A stretch of DNA of 64,000 bases from Microvelia longipes (Eukaryota > Arthropoda > Insecta > Hemiptera > Veliidae): the NCBI GenBank assembly GCA_018340805.1, contig JACMZG010001913.1:3425504-3489503 (forward strand). The letters run 5' to 3'. Shown piece by piece: positions 32,701-45,015 of this stretch; within the stretch, counting starts at the first letter, position 1; every line of letters starts with the position of its first letter. Below the pieces are notes generated by a model that worked only from the letters and a program-made list of their open reading frames with translations, was not told where the DNA came from and ran no database searches. Made by a program: the position numbers and the translations under genes.

Positions 32701-32943
32701 ATTTGCTCCCGAGTCTAGGAGACCACTAACTCTCTCTCCAAGAACATTGACGGTTAGATAAGGTCTGTTGTCACCGGAACAGCTCTTCTCGATGTTACCA
32801 ATGTAATCCACTAAATAGTGAGTACGAACGTTATCTAACCACTCCTCCCATTCTTTCTTGGATGTTCTGGGTTTCGTCCTGAGTCGGGTCGGACCAGAAC
32901 TTAACTTCTTCGACCCCCTCGGAAGTTTCCCTGACTTGACCAT
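29726..32943 (-). pseudogene. pol: Ty3/gypsy pol, copy A (frameshifted)
   Basis: From N to C: protease with LLDSGANKTILG (32,943-32,197); RT entry SPVVMVRKPDGSYRFCVDYR (32,191-31,916); RT active site VYLDDIVI (31,968-31,747). A 675-codon frame follows (31,753-29,726), with RNase H (LTTDASSHG, ATELECLA, ITDHHALVWL, NAVADALSR) and integrase. The integrase HHCC finger spans DAPTAGHLGIYK to RCQTCLATK, and its D-D-E residues lie in TADLMGPF, CDNGPQF and NPTERANR. The C-terminus has a GPY/F-like region (KLAPKYEKCWVKKK). Small indels near 31,755, 31,980 and 32,209 break the frame compared with copy B. It is in the -1 frame relative to gag. No env. Confidence 0.92.
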
Positions 32944-34654
32944 CTTCTACCAGTGCATTTAGTACAGGTTCCTTCAACCAAGTCGCGGTTACCACATCTA
33001 GGGCAAAATGTAAGTGACAACCCTGGGCAGCTAAGGAACACATGACCAGGCTCTCCACAGTTCCAGCATGTTGTTTTCTTCTTCTGCTTCGAGTCTTCCA
33101 GTTTAGAAGGGCCTGGTACAGCTGTAGGGTTGGTTTTCATATCCCGATCGTCTTTTTTAAGAGCAGGACTTCGTGAAGTGAGTCCGGGGAGTGGAACTTC
33201 AACGGCATTCACTTTATGCTCTTTCTTGGGGGGCAGATACACAAGGTCAGGTTCAAGGAGCTTCTTACTTGAAGTCTGAGGAGGCTGAAACCTTTCCATG
33301 TGAATCCTGTCCTTTTGAATCTGTCTACCCGCCTTAACCAGATCCTCCAGATTCAGCACGTATGCCCATCTAATCCGATCAAAGTAATAAGGGGCTAAAT
33401 TACGTTTTATTATGCTCACCTTCCTAGCTTCTATTAGAGGAGTTGGCAAACGAGAGAAGTAGGTCTTCATGATGGCGATATATGTGGTAAACGGTTCATT
33501 TTCACCTTGCGTCCGTGACATTAGTTCCCTTAGCAGGTCTTCCTCATAATCGTCATCCTCGTACTCTTCTCTCAGGCAAGTCACTAACTCTTCCCAGTTT
33601 GCAGCTCTCCACGCACGGATTTATACCACAGCAAGGCAGGTCCCGAGAAAAGATCACCAGCACAGTTAAAAACTTCTTGATAGGTGACGTTTCTGGCCCT
33701 AACTAGATATTCAACTTCCTCAAGGAATCCTCTAATACTTTTATTTCGATCATCACCAGAAAACTTTATTCCCCAATCCTTAGGTAAGACTTGATGACGT
33801 AAGAGTCTAGTTCCAGGAGAAGTAGTTGCCCTCGCTTCTCGTTCCATCCTTTCTAACTGGTTGATCATATCTCGGTACATATTTACTATCTCCACAAGAC
33901 GGTTGCTGCGGGACAGTCGGTTTGTGCTTCAGTCCTAGGAAATGAGTTCAATGGGTCTAGATCTCTGAATCTGTTGTATCCTCGTCCTGGTTCTGGGTGT
34001 GCTAAGTTTTGAGATGGGAAAATATTCTGTTCTGTACTCCCTGTATCATTATACCACGCCCCTGTTCCTGGTCGCAAACAACTCCTCGATGTCCAGCTGA
34101 TGTGCTCTGGTCTAATGAAGCTATCACTAGGTACATTTTCTTCTTGTGGAACAGTCCTCCTCGTAGATTCAGGGATGTCCTCATCAATGAGGCTGACATC
34201 AGCAGGACGGGAACTTTCTCCAGGGTGCAATTGTTGATCCAACTGACTGAAAGTTCCTGAAGATTGAGGTTTATCTCCAAGCTGCTCTAACATATTACAG
34301 GCAGTCATCAGTAGCTCACTCCGTTTAAGCATGTACGGTCCTTCTCCTGGGATTCGCTCAATCCTGTTCATAACGTGAGTCATAACAGTCTGAATCTTGT
34401 AGAAGCAATTTGGATCTCTTTGTGACTGATAAACGGGTAAAGTTGTTGACAAGCGTTGATCTTTCTTCTACAATCTGCAATTCGGCTTCCCAGTTGCGTT
34501 TCGGCGGAGATGAAATAAGGAGCCTTCCTTCACTCTCTAACTTTAACAGTCTTCTAAGAGCAACTTTCATCCCGTCTCTACTCGGTACATTAACCACTCC
34601 TCGCACTTGAAGTTCATACTCCAACTCATCTTTGGTAAGCCTGCTCACATCCAT
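32901..34654 (-). pseudogene. gag: Ty3/gypsy gag, copy A (frameshifted)
   Basis: Starts MDVSRLTKDELEYELQVRG at 34,654, as in copy B. It includes the capsid-like WGIKFSGDDRNKSIRGFLEE ... GPALLWYKSVR region and a nucleocapsid zinc knuckle CWNCGEPGHVFLSC, followed by CPRCGN ... CTKC. One-base differences from copy B near 33,600, 33,893, 33,918, 34,438 and 34,467 split it into five overlapping frames. Gag packages the RNA in virus-like particles. This copy could not make it as assembled. Confidence 0.9.
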
Positions 34655-34892
34655 CTCAGCAAAAGAAGTTTGAAGGTCTTGGTAATCTATCACAATAAGT
34701 ATACTCACGTATAAGGTCTATGAAACATACAAAATAAAATTAACACATTAACTAATCACTAAGAATCACTTAAACATTACCACAAAAAAACTAATAAATA
34801 AAACACTTAAATATCACAACTAAGTAAGTATCACACACTTATTTCATCACTACACAACTTCACAAAAAACAACCATAAAACATCACAATATT

Positions 34893-34908
34893 CCCACGTT
34901 GGGCGCCA
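34893..34908 (-). other. Primer-binding site, tRNA-Lys(CUU), copy A
   Basis: Three bases inside the 5' LTR, the minus strand reads TGGCGCCCAACGTGGG. This is complementary over 16 bases to the 3' end of insect-type tRNA-Lys(CUU) including CCA, as I recall that tRNA. Confidence 0.85.
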
Positions 34909-34911
34909 AAC

Positions 34912-37506
34912 TGTTACGGTTTTTCCGCGGTACTCAAGTCGATAGTAGGGGGGGGTAAGTATCTACAGGGGTGCACCAATAGGAATGGGAGGATAGGAAC
35001 AGGGTAGGAGGAGGGAAATAGGAAGATAAGGTAAGCGCCACCTCGTTTGGGTAAGGAAGGGAGTGAAGGCAAACGAGGAAATCCCTCAGGAGCACTCTTC
35101 AGCAACTATATCAACTAAACAGGTAAGTATATTACCCAAGGTAAGTATACAAACAAATAAATAAAAAATAAATAAACAAACTGTTATTTATACGGGACCA
35201 GATTTTACGCCTAGTCGTGTTGGTATCAGGTAAGTATCTTAACCCTAACTTAACACTAATTTTGTACTTTCCTGTTTCAGGTACCTCTGGGTTATCAGCC
35301 ACCAGTTCGCAGTACCTAAAGAGGACACGGTTCGCAGCTTTGATCAGCCTGTCTCGTTCCAGTTGACAATAAAAGAAAAAAATAAATAAATCTGAAATAA
35401 CCTATGTCTAACTTAATACTACTGTAGGGTACTAACCCTTTACTCTTGCTCAGTAACTCTGATGGTAATCTAACCTCTAACTGTAATTTACCAGAGAGCA
35501 TCCAAACTGGTGGTCTATTATCACTATGAGTCACTCCAGACTTTAAGCAGGTTATAAACATCTACCAAAGTATATAAACTACCATCTAGTTTTGCTGCCA
35601 ATCCCGTAAAGCAAGTAGATCCCTATGCTCTTTTTGGTAACCACCAACTGGGCTGGAGCAACACTAACTGTGACCAAGCCACTATTATCGTCACTCGAAA
35701 ACCTCAACTTTCTTCCCACTACCCCACCAGGATAGATAGACAGCTTTGGTAACAGTGTAATCGCTCCAACACCGGTTTTAGCCACCTGAAGATTGCCGTA
35801 TTAAAGTTATGAAACATATAAAGTAAAGAATAATGGAAGGAATAAAGTAAAGATCAGAAAATATAGTAGCACATGACGATATATATAATTTGCTAACAAC
35901 CAAGTTATTTTTAAAGTTAATCAGCTTATCTAACCTTAAATCTACAACTAAAACATAAGATAAAATAAATATTAAGAGATGAAATAGAATAATAAGAGAT
36001 AATAAGAGAGGTGTTAGTAGATAACATAAATAGATAGAATAAGGTATATAAAAGTATAAATAAACTTAACCTAAGTAGACATGAATATCTTCTTAGCAGA
36101 TACTCTCCGATTTTACCGGTTCTCAGTAAGGTTGAGGTTAATCCAGACGTAGAGTAACTCTATATGTATAAGGTTGAGAAATACGATCCGATTACAACGT
36201 ACAATTNAGAGGCCTTTTAACTAGGTAATAATTATTGCATTAATAAGCCAGCTAATTTCATGTTAAATTTATGTAAATTTAAAATTAAATTCACTACATT
36301 CACTACAAATTTTTATTTAAGTATTCTTTTACTAATTAAAATTGGGCCTTAAAAGCCCAGGTTAATAAATAGGGGTCTTAAAAAGCGGTAAATAATATGG
36401 GCCTTAAAGCAGGTACAATAATGGGGCCTTAAAAGCCGAGGTACAATAATTAGGTTCTTAAAGCCTCAGGTACAAAATAGGGGCCCTTAAAGCCAGGTAA
36501 ATAGCAAATAAAAAGGTCAAAAAATAAAAATACAGATGAATAAAAAAATAAAAAAAAAATAAAAAAAAAAAAAAAAATCACTATTTGGTTTAACTTTATG
36601 GTACCGCACACTAAACTGTAAGTTCAGATATTCACATCACTGGGTATATCTTCTATATATTTGTCTACTTAATTATTTTACTTATTTAACCCAGTCACAA
36701 TACTTATATATTTAACTTAGTTCTTTAAATTATTTAGTTATTTAAATGTATTTATTTATTTAATTTAATTTAATTTATTTATTTAATTTTAATTTAATTT
36801 ATTTAATTTATTAATTTATTTATTTAGTTAATTTAATTTAATTTATTATATAGTTAATTTAATTTATAACAATTGATTTAGGTATTTAAGTAATTAATCC
36901 ATTCACATTACTTATTTATTTTATTTATTTATTCAAATCCTTTATATAATTTATTTATTTGAATTCTTTATTTAATTTATTTATTTAATTTATTTTAATT
37001 TACTTATTTAAGTTCTTTATTTAGTTATTTAATTTATTTATTTAAATTAATATATTCAATCTATAATCTTTAATAAAATTCATCATACCTAACTTATTCA
37101 CATTAACTAAAAACTACACAACATAACAATAAGACTAACACTAAGACTAACAATAAGACTAAACTATCGGTAGCAGTGAACAGGGAGCCCTTAAACTGAT
37201 CCGTAAAATTTTCAAAAAAAATCAATAACGTGAAAATTACGTAAAACAATTACCTTCAAAAAGTAATTAAGAAGTTAATTGTATAAGTGGCGGACTCCCC
37301 CGACAGACTGACTCTACTACGACCCTAGGTAACCGTTCCCCTTCCAGGAAGATCTCCTAACTCTCAGAACTGATAACTCACCTGACCAACACAACTGACC
37401 CTTTGATCAGTGTAATAGATACATACTCGCAGTATAAACGAAGATAAAATGTATCTATTACACCGATTCAAAACAAAACAAAGAATGTTACAAATCATTC
37501 ATAACA
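34912..37506 (-). repeat. LTR 2 (shared middle LTR), 2595 bp with foreign insert
   Basis: It is the 5' LTR of copy A and the 3' LTR of copy B. It is near-identical to LTRs 1 and 3 except for 36,207-36,578, where an N and foreign sequence replace about 55 bp. Splice-donor motifs are conserved (35,120-35,130; 35,138-35,148; 35,227-35,237; intron-like segment 35,230-35,280), as are the coding-like segments (35,785-35,190). Confidence 0.95.
36207..36578 (-). other. Probable assembly chimera inside LTR 2
   Basis: It begins with an ambiguous base (N at 36,207). It then carries a noisy, inverted copy of the sequence at about 46,780-47,345: AGAGGCCTTTTAACTAG, then ATGTAAATTTAAAATTAAAT, then five to six corrupted 30-bp units (TTAAAAGCCCAGGTTAATAA etc.) and an A-rich run. 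LTRs 1 and 3 lack it. Confidence 0.8.
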
Positions 37507-37561
37507 CAAAATCCCTCCTCAGGGAAAAGAGGATAAGGTAAGGATGAGGTTAGGATCAGGG

Positions 37562-37572
37562 CAGGTAAGTAT
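37562..37572 (+). other. CAGGTAAGTAT motif downstream of pol, copy B
   Basis: An exact 11-base donor consensus lies just beyond the pol stop, antisense. The matching site in copy A is 29,707-29,717. Confidence 0.6.
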
Positions 37573-37580
37573 CCTTCAGA

Positions 37581-40500
37581 TCAATCTTCTAGGTCGTCAG
37601 TTCCATCTTTTGGATTCATCGTCTTGATATCTTTGAGGTGCCAAACTCCGGTTGATTGTCCAGCCTCGTTCTCTAGCTCGTAAGTAAGAGGTGAAATTTT
37701 CTTTTTCACCCAACATTTCTCGTACTTAGGCGCTAGCTTCGCTGCGAAGTAAGTAGCTGCGTTGGACTGAGGAAAGGTTTTCCTCCATACTTCCTGGCCT
37801 ACTTCTAGAACTGCTGGTCTTCTCCTGAGATTATACCTGCTCTCTTGTTTCTCATGGGCTTTCTTCAGACGTCTCTGAACATCCTCCAAGATAGCTGGTA
37901 ATCCCTGGATATCTGCATCTCGCTTCACCGTTGGCTCCTCTTCCTCTTCGTCACGTTCAGGTATGGTATGGTGCTGTTCTCCAGAAGAACATATCTTTCT
38001 TCCAAAAGTCAGGTATCCCGGACTATAGCCTGTAGTCTCATGAGTGGCGGTATTCATCGCAAATTGAAGTTTCCGTATGTTTATCCCACATGCGGTGGTT
38101 ATCCTTCACATACGCGGCTATCATATACTTAATGGTGCGATTAGCTCTCTCAGTGGGATTGCACTGCGGGCTATAATGTGGGGTAAACATGACTTTTACT
38201 CCGTACTCATCCATCTTTTGCTGGAACGCCTTGCAGCGGAACTGCGGGCCATTGTCGCAGATGAGTGTTCTGGAACACCATAGGTAAGCAACACATCGCA
38301 TTCTATATGTTTAATCATAGCTCCCGAGGTAGCATTCCGGAGAGGGAACAACACCACATACTTAGTCAGATAATCAGTGATTACCAGTAGGAACCTGTTC
38401 CTAGAGGATGAGAGTGGGAAGGGTCCATCAAATCCGCCGTTGCGATCTGCCACGGTCTCTTCGGAATCCTACATCTTCCCATCAGTCCTTTAGGCTGTTT
38501 CTGGTCTGGTTTAGTTGCTAAGCAGGTCTGACAACGAGTCACATACCGGGTGATGTCGGTTGACATTCCAGGCCAGTAATAGCTTTCTGCTATTCTTTTC
38601 TTTGTTTTGTAGATGCCGAGGTGTCCTGCGGTTGGAGCGTCATGGTTGTCTTCCATAAGCTGCTTCCGTTGGTCCTTGGGCACTACGATCTTCCACGGAT
38701 CTTCTCCTGGTATCAAGCTAGTACGAACTCCCTAAACAGACGACCATCTTCGACTCTCCAGAGAGGATACTTTTCTCCGTTCTCCTGAACCTCTTTAAAC
38801 TGTTTTTTAAACCACTTGTCTTTGATTTCAGGTTCCTCTTGGATAGCGGCGCACTCTCCTTCTGTGGCACGTGATAGGGCATCAGCGACAGCGTTGTTCT
38901 TTCCAGGACGGTGGATGACATCAAAGCGATACTGCTGAAGGCGCAATGCCCATCTCAAGGATCCGCTGGGATCCTTGAGATTCTGCAGCCAAACTAGAGC
39001 GTGGTGGTCCGTAATGACTCGGAATTCGGCTCCCTCGAGATAAGGACGGAACTTCTCAATGGCCCAGAGGACCGCGAGGCACTCGAGTTCAGTCGCTGAA
39101 TAATTTCGTTCATTCTTCGTAAGGGTTCTGCTAGCATAGGCTATCACTCTCTCCCCCTCATCCAGATCCTGCGACAGCACAGCCCCTAAACCATGAGAGG
39201 ACGCGTCGGTAGTGAGAAGAAACCCTTGGGAGAAATCTGGTCCTGTAAGTATCGGTGCGGTGACTAACTTTTCTTTCAACGTAGCGAAGGCTAGCTGACA
39301 CTCGTTACTCCAATCAAACTTCTGTCCTTTCTTAAGGAGGGTGGTAATCGGTGATATAATCGAGGAGAAGTCGGGTACAAAGCGGCGATACCACGATGCC
39401 ATCCCGATGAACCTTCTAACCTGCTTCACTGTCTTGGCCGAGGAAAAGAAACAATAGCCGAAACCTTCTCTGGGTCTACTCTGAGGCCTTGGTGGTCAAC
39501 AATGTAGCCAAGATAGACTAATTCCGGTCTACAGAAGCGGCACTTTTCCATATTCAAAGTAAGACCTGCGGCAAGAACCCGCTCGAAGACTTTCTCTAAC
39601 ACTTCTATGTGTTTGTCAAAATCAGGTGTGCATATGACGATGTCGTCGAGGTAAACCCAGACATACGGCTCAAGGTCTGCTCCGAGGACATCATCTATCA
39701 ACCTTTGCCACGTGGCCGGGGAGTTATGGAGGCCGAAAGGAAGTCTGCGGAACTGGAATAAGCCTCTACCAGGGACTGTGAAAGCTGTTGCCTCCTTTGA
39801 AGATTCTTCCACTGGCACCTGCCAGTAAGCAGTCTTAATGTCTAACGAACTTAGGTATTTCGCATCTCTCAGGCGATCCAATATCTGATTAATGTAGGGA
39901 AGGGGTAGGCGTCACGCTTTGTCACGGAATTAACCTTGCGGTAGTCCACGCAAAAACGATATGATCCGTCTGGCTTCCTTACCATGACTACTGGGCTGGA
40001 CCAGGGACTCCTAGAGGGCTCTACCACTCCTTCTTGCAGCATCTTGTCTAATTCAGCTGACATAGCTTGTTGTATAGCCGGAGAGACAGGATAATACCTT
40101 TGTTTGATAGGTGTTGCACCTCCGGTGTCTATAACATGCTTAACTCTAGTGGTGCATCCTAACGTTTTACCCATCTTCTTCATGTACTTAGCTGTCAACT
40201 TATCCAGTCGTCTTCGTTCGTCTCTATTCAAAGAATCCTTGTCCGTCAGTCCTTCCATCGCCTGCACAGCACTCACTACTCCGCTAAACTGCCATGTTCC
40301 TTGAGATACGTCAGGAACTATCTTTAAGGTCTTCCAAAAGTCTAAGCCTAGGATAAGAGGTGTATTGATGGCCGGAACAACTAGTACCTGCATTATCTTG
40401 ACCACTCCTCCTACTTCAAACGGTACATCCACTGTCTTCTCTACTTGACACCTTCCTCCATCAGCCACAGCAATAAACAGGTTATCTTCTTCTGCACAGG

Positions 40501-40800
40501 TAGGTTAGATGTTGCAACCGACTCCATCCTGTAGCTCCAAGAATAGTCTTATTTGCTCCCGAGTCTAGGAGACCACTAACTCTCTCTCCAAGAACATTGA
40601 CGGTTAAATAAGGTCTGTTGTCACCGGAACAGCTCTTCTCAATGTTACCAATGTAATCCACTAAATAGTGAGTACGAACGTTATCTAACCACTCCTCCCA
40701 TTCTTTCTTGGATGTTCTGGGTTTCGTCCTGAGTCGGGTCGGACCAGAACTTAACTTCTTTCGACCCCCTCGGAAGTTTCCCTGACTTGACCATCTCTAC
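37581..40800 (-). pseudogene. pol: Ty3/gypsy pol, copy B (frameshifted)
   Basis: Same domain order as copy A. Here the RT core is uninterrupted (39,881-39,426: SLDIKTAYWQVPVEESSKEA through VYLDDIVICTPDFD). The frame breaks at about 39,437 (RT/RNase H), 38,732, 38,425, 38,266 and 38,080 (integrase), and near 40,490 and 40,500 (protease). Integrase is split into four frames. The breaks are 1-2 base losses, different from those in copy A, so each copy is intact where the other is broken. Confidence 0.92.
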
Positions 40801-42508
40801 CAGTGCATTTAGTACAGGTTCCTTCAACCAAGTCGCGGTTACCACATCTAGGGCAAAATGTAAGTGACAACCCTGGGCAGCTAAGGAACACATGACCAGG
40901 CTCTCCACAGTTCCAGCATGTTGTTTTCTTCTTCTGCTTCGAGTCTTCCAGTTTAGAAGGGCCTGGTACAGCTGTAGAGTTGGTTTTCATATCCCGATCG
41001 TCTTTTTTAAGAGCAGGACTTCGTGAAGTGAGTCCGGGGAGTGGAACTTCAACGGCATTCACTTTATGCTCTTTCTTGGGGGGCAGATACACAAGGTCAG
41101 GTTCAAGGAGCTTCTTACTTGAAGTCTGAGGAGGCTGAAACCTTTCCATGTGAATCCTGTCCTTTTGAATCTGTCTACCCGCCTTAACCAGATCCTCCAG
41201 ATTCAGCACGTATGCCCATCTAATCCGATCAAAGTAATAAGGGGCTAAATTACGTTTTATTATGCTCACCTTCCTAGCTTCTATTAGAGGAGTTGGCAAA
41301 CGAGAGAAGTAGGTCTTCATGATGGCGATATATGTGGTAAACGGTTCATTTTCACCTTGCGTCCGTGACATTAGTTCCCTTAGCAGGTCTTCCTCATAAT
41401 CGTCATCCTCGTATTCTTCTCTCAGACAAGTCACTAACTCTTCCCAGGTTTGCAGCTCTCCACGCACGGATTTATACCACAGCAAGGCAGGTCCCGAGAA
41501 AAGATCACCAGCACAGTTAAAAACTTCTTGATAGGTGGCGTTTCTGGCCCTAACTAGATATTCAACTTCCTCAAGGAATCCTCTAATACTTTTATTTCGC
41601 TCATCGCCAGAAAACTTTATTCCCCAATCCTTAGGTAAGACTTGATGACGTAAGAGTCTAGTTCCAGGAGAAGTAGTTGCCCTCGCTTCTCGTTCCATCC
41701 TTTCTAACTGGTTGATCATATCTCGGTACATATTTACTCCATCTCCACAAGACGGTTGCTGCGGGACAGTCGGTTGTGCTTCAGTCCTAGGAAATGAGTT
41801 CAATGGGTCTAGATCTCTGAATCTGTGGTATCCTCGTCCTGGTTCTGGGTGTGCTAAGTTTTGAGATGGGAAAGTATTCTGTTCTGTACTCCCTGTATCA
41901 TTATACCACGCCCCTGTTCCTGGTCGCAAACAACTCCTCGATGTCCAGCTGATGTGCTCTGGTCTAATGAAGCTATCACTAGGTACATTTTCTTCTTGTG
42001 GAACAGTCCTCCTCGTAGATTCAGGGGTGTCCTCATCAATGAGGCTGACATCAGCAGGACGGGAACTTTCTCCGGGGTGCAATTGTTGATCCAACTGACT
42101 GAAAGTTCCTGAAGATTGAGGTTTATCTCCAAGCTGCTCTAACATGTTACAGGCAGTCATCAGTAGCTCACTCCGTTTATGTATGTACGGTCCTTCTCCT
42201 GGGATTCGCTCAATCCTGTTCATAACGTGAGTCATAACAGTCTGAATCTTGTAGAAGCAATTTGGATCTCTTTGTGACTGATAAACGGGTAGAAGTTGTT
42301 GACAAGCGTTGATCTTTCCTTCTACAATCTGCAATTCGGCTTCCCAGTTGCGTTTCGGCGGAGATGAAATAAGGAGCCTTCCTTCACTCTCTAACTTTAA
42401 CAGTCTTCTAAGAGCAACTTTCATCCCGTCTCTACTCGGTACATTAACCACTCCTCGCACTTGAAGTTCATACTCCAACTCATCTTTGGTAAGCCTGCTC
42501 ACATCCAT
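40751..42508 (-). CDS. gag: Ty3/gypsy gag, copy B (intact, 585 aa)
   Basis: A continuous frame from ATG at 42,508. An N-terminal helical region (MDVSRLTKDELEYELQVRG) is followed by a proline/serine-rich linker. The capsid-like segment, about residues 290-430, contains KFSGDERNKSIRGFLEEVEY and LWYKSVRGELQTWEELVTCL, the Ty3/gypsy gag signature. The zinc knuckle CWNCGEPGHVFLSC is at residues 531-544, with a second Cys cluster to about 568. It binds and packages element RNA. Pol overlaps its 3' end in another frame, implying ribosomal frameshifting. Confidence 0.9.
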   Translation of the reverse strand: MDVSRLTKDELEYELQVRGVVNVPSRDGMKVALRRLLKLESEGRLLISSPPKRNWEAELQIVEGKINACQQLLPVYQSQRDPNCFYKIQTVMTHVMNRIERIPGEGPYIHKRSELLMTACNMLEQLGDKPQSSGTFSQLDQQLHPGESSRPADVSLIDEDTPESTRRTVPQEENVPSDSFIRPEHISWTSRSCLRPGTGAWYNDTGSTEQNTFPSQNLAHPEPGRGYHRFRDLDPLNSFPRTEAQPTVPQQPSCGDGVNMYRDMINQLERMEREARATTSPGTRLLRHQVLPKDWGIKFSGDERNKSIRGFLEEVEYLVRARNATYQEVFNCAGDLFSGPALLWYKSVRGELQTWEELVTCLREEYEDDDYEEDLLRELMSRTQGENEPFTTYIAIMKTYFSRLPTPLIEARKVSIIKRNLAPYYFDRIRWAYVLNLEDLVKAGRQIQKDRIHMERFQPPQTSSKKLLEPDLVYLPPKKEHKVNAVEVPLPGLTSRSPALKKDDRDMKTNSTAVPGPSKLEDSKQKKKTTCWNCGEPGHVFLSCPGLSLTFCPRCGNRDLVEGTCTKCTGRDGQVRETSEGVERS

Positions 42509-42750
42509 TTTAGCAAAAGAAGTTTAAAGGTCTTGGTAATCTATCACAATAAGTATACTCACGTATAAGGTCTATGAAAACATACAAAATAAAATTAACA
42601 CATTAACTAATCACTAAGAATCACTTAAACATTACCACACTAAAAACTAATAAATAAAACACTTAAATATCACAACTAAGTAAAGTATCATACACTTATT
42701 TCATCACTACACAACTTCACAAAAATACAACCATAAAACATCACAATATT

Positions 42751-42766
42751 CCCACGTTGGGCGCCA
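42751..42766 (-). other. Primer-binding site, tRNA-Lys(CUU), copy B
   Basis: Identical to the site of copy A, three bases from LTR 3. Confidence 0.85.
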
Positions 42767-42769
42767 AAC

Positions 42770-45015
42770 TGTTACGGTTATTCCGCGGTACTCAAGTCGA
42801 TAGTAGGGGGGGTAAGTATCTACAGGGGTGCACCAATAGGAATGGGAGGATAGGAACAGGGTAGGAGGAGGGAAATAGGAAGGTAAAGGTAAGCGCCACC
42901 TCGTTTGGGTAAGGAAGGGAGTGAAGGCAAACGAGGAAATCCTTCAGGAGCACTCTTCAGCAACTATATCAACTAAACAGGTAAGTATATTACCCAAGGT
43001 AAGTATACAAACAAATAAATAAAAATAAATAAACAAACTATTATTTATACGGGACCAGATTTTACGCCTAGTCGTGTTGGTAACAGGTAAGTATCTTAAC
43101 CCTAACTTAACACTAATTTTGTACTTTCCTGTTTCAGGTACCTCTGGGTTATCAGCCACCAGTTCGCAGTACCTAAAGAGGACACGGTTCGCAGCTTTGA
43201 TCAGCCTGTCTCGTTCCAGTTGACAATAAAAATAAAAAAATAAATAAATCTGAAATAACCTATGTCTAACTTAATACTACTGTAGGGTACTAACCCTTTA
43301 CTCTTGCTCAGTAACTCTGATGGTAATCTAACCTCTAACTGTAATTTACCAGAGAGCATCCAAACTGGTGGTCTATTATCACTATGAGTCACTCCAGACT
43401 TTAAGCAGGTTATAAACATCTACCAAAGTATATAAACTACCATCTAGTTTTGCTGCCCCGTAAAGCAAGTAGATCCCTATGCTCTTTTTGGTAACCACCA
43501 ACTGAGCTGGAGCAACACTAACTGTGACCAAGCCACTATTATCGTCACTCGAAAACCTCAACTTTCTTCCCACTACCCCACCAGGATAGATAGACAGCTT
43601 TGGTAACAGTGTAATCGCTCCAACACCGGTTTTAGCCACCTGAAGATTGCCGTATTAAAGTTATGAAACATATAAAGTAAAGAATAATGGAAGGAATAAA
43701 GTAAAGATCAGAAAATATAGTAGCACATGACGATATATATAATTTGCTAACAACCAAGTTATTTTTAAAGTTAATCAGCTTATCTAACCTTAAATCTACA
43801 ACTAAAACATAAGATAAAATAAATATTAAGAGATGAAATAGAATAATAAGAGATAATTAGAGAGGTGTTAGTAGAGATAACCTAAATAGATAGAATAAGG
43901 TATATAAAAGTATAAATAAACTTAACCTAAGTAGACATGAATATCTTCTCAGCAGATGCTCTCCGATTTTACCGGTTCTCAGTAAGGTTGAGGTTAATCC
44001 AGACGTAGAGTAACTCTATATAAGTAAAGTTGAGAAATACGATCCGATTACAACGTACAATTACGGTCCAGTAATCTTTTCACCACTTTCGGTTGACGTG
44101 TTACCACTTTTGGTTAACTTATGGTACCCGCACACTAAACTGTAAGTTCAGATATTCACATCACTGGTATCTTCTCTATATATTTGTCTATTTAATTATT
44201 TTACTTATTTAACCCAGTCACAATTCTTATATATTTAACTTAGTTCTTTAAATTATTTAGTTATTTAAATGTATTTATTTATTTAATTTAATTTATTTAT
44301 TTAGTTAATTTTAATTTAATTTAGTTATTTATTATTTATTATTTAGTTTTATTTAATTATTTAATAGTTAATTTAATTTATAACTCAATTGATTTAGGTA
44401 TTTAAGTAATTAATCCATTCACATTACTTATTTATTTTATTTATTTATTCAAATCCTTTATATAATTTATTTATTTAAATTCTTTATTTAATTTATTTAT
44501 TTAATTTATTTTTAATTTACTTATTTTTTTATTTAGTTATTTAATTTATTTATTTAAATTAATATATTCAATCTATAATCTTTAATAAATTCATCATACC
44601 TAACTTATTTACATTAACTATCTACACAACATAACAATAAGACTAACACTAAGACTAACAAAGACTAAACTATCGGTAGCAGTGAACAGGGAGCCCTTAA
44701 ACTGATCCGTAAAATTTTCAAAAAAAAATCAATAACGTGAAAATTACGTAAAACAATTACTCTTTAGACAAGTAATTAAGAAGTTAATTGTATAAGTGGC
44801 GGACTCCCCCGACAGACTGACTCTACTACGACCCTAGGTAACCGTTCCCCTTCCAGGAAGATCTCCTAACTCTCAGAACTGATAACTCACCTGACCAACA
44901 CAACTGACCCTTTGATCAGTGTAATAGATACATACTCGCAGTATAAACGAAGATAAAATGTATCTATTACACCGATTCAAAACAAAACAAAGAATGTTAC
45001 AAATCATTCATAACA
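42770..45015 (-). repeat. LTR 3 (5' LTR of copy B), 2246 bp
   Basis: TGTTACGG ... CATTCATAACA. It carries the donor motifs at 42,978-42,988, 42,996-43,006 and 43,084-43,094, the intron-like segment 43,087-43,137, and coding-like segments (43,639-43,045). A 4-base deletion near 43,457 relative to LTR 1 extends the first frame to ...YTLVDVYNLLKVWSDS. That frame ends in four consecutive stop codons. Confidence 0.95.

Noticed and set aside
34655..34708. 54-nt intron just before the gag ATG (minus strand)
   Set aside because: Donor and acceptor look reasonable in copy A, but copy B has lost the acceptor AG, so the feature is not supported.
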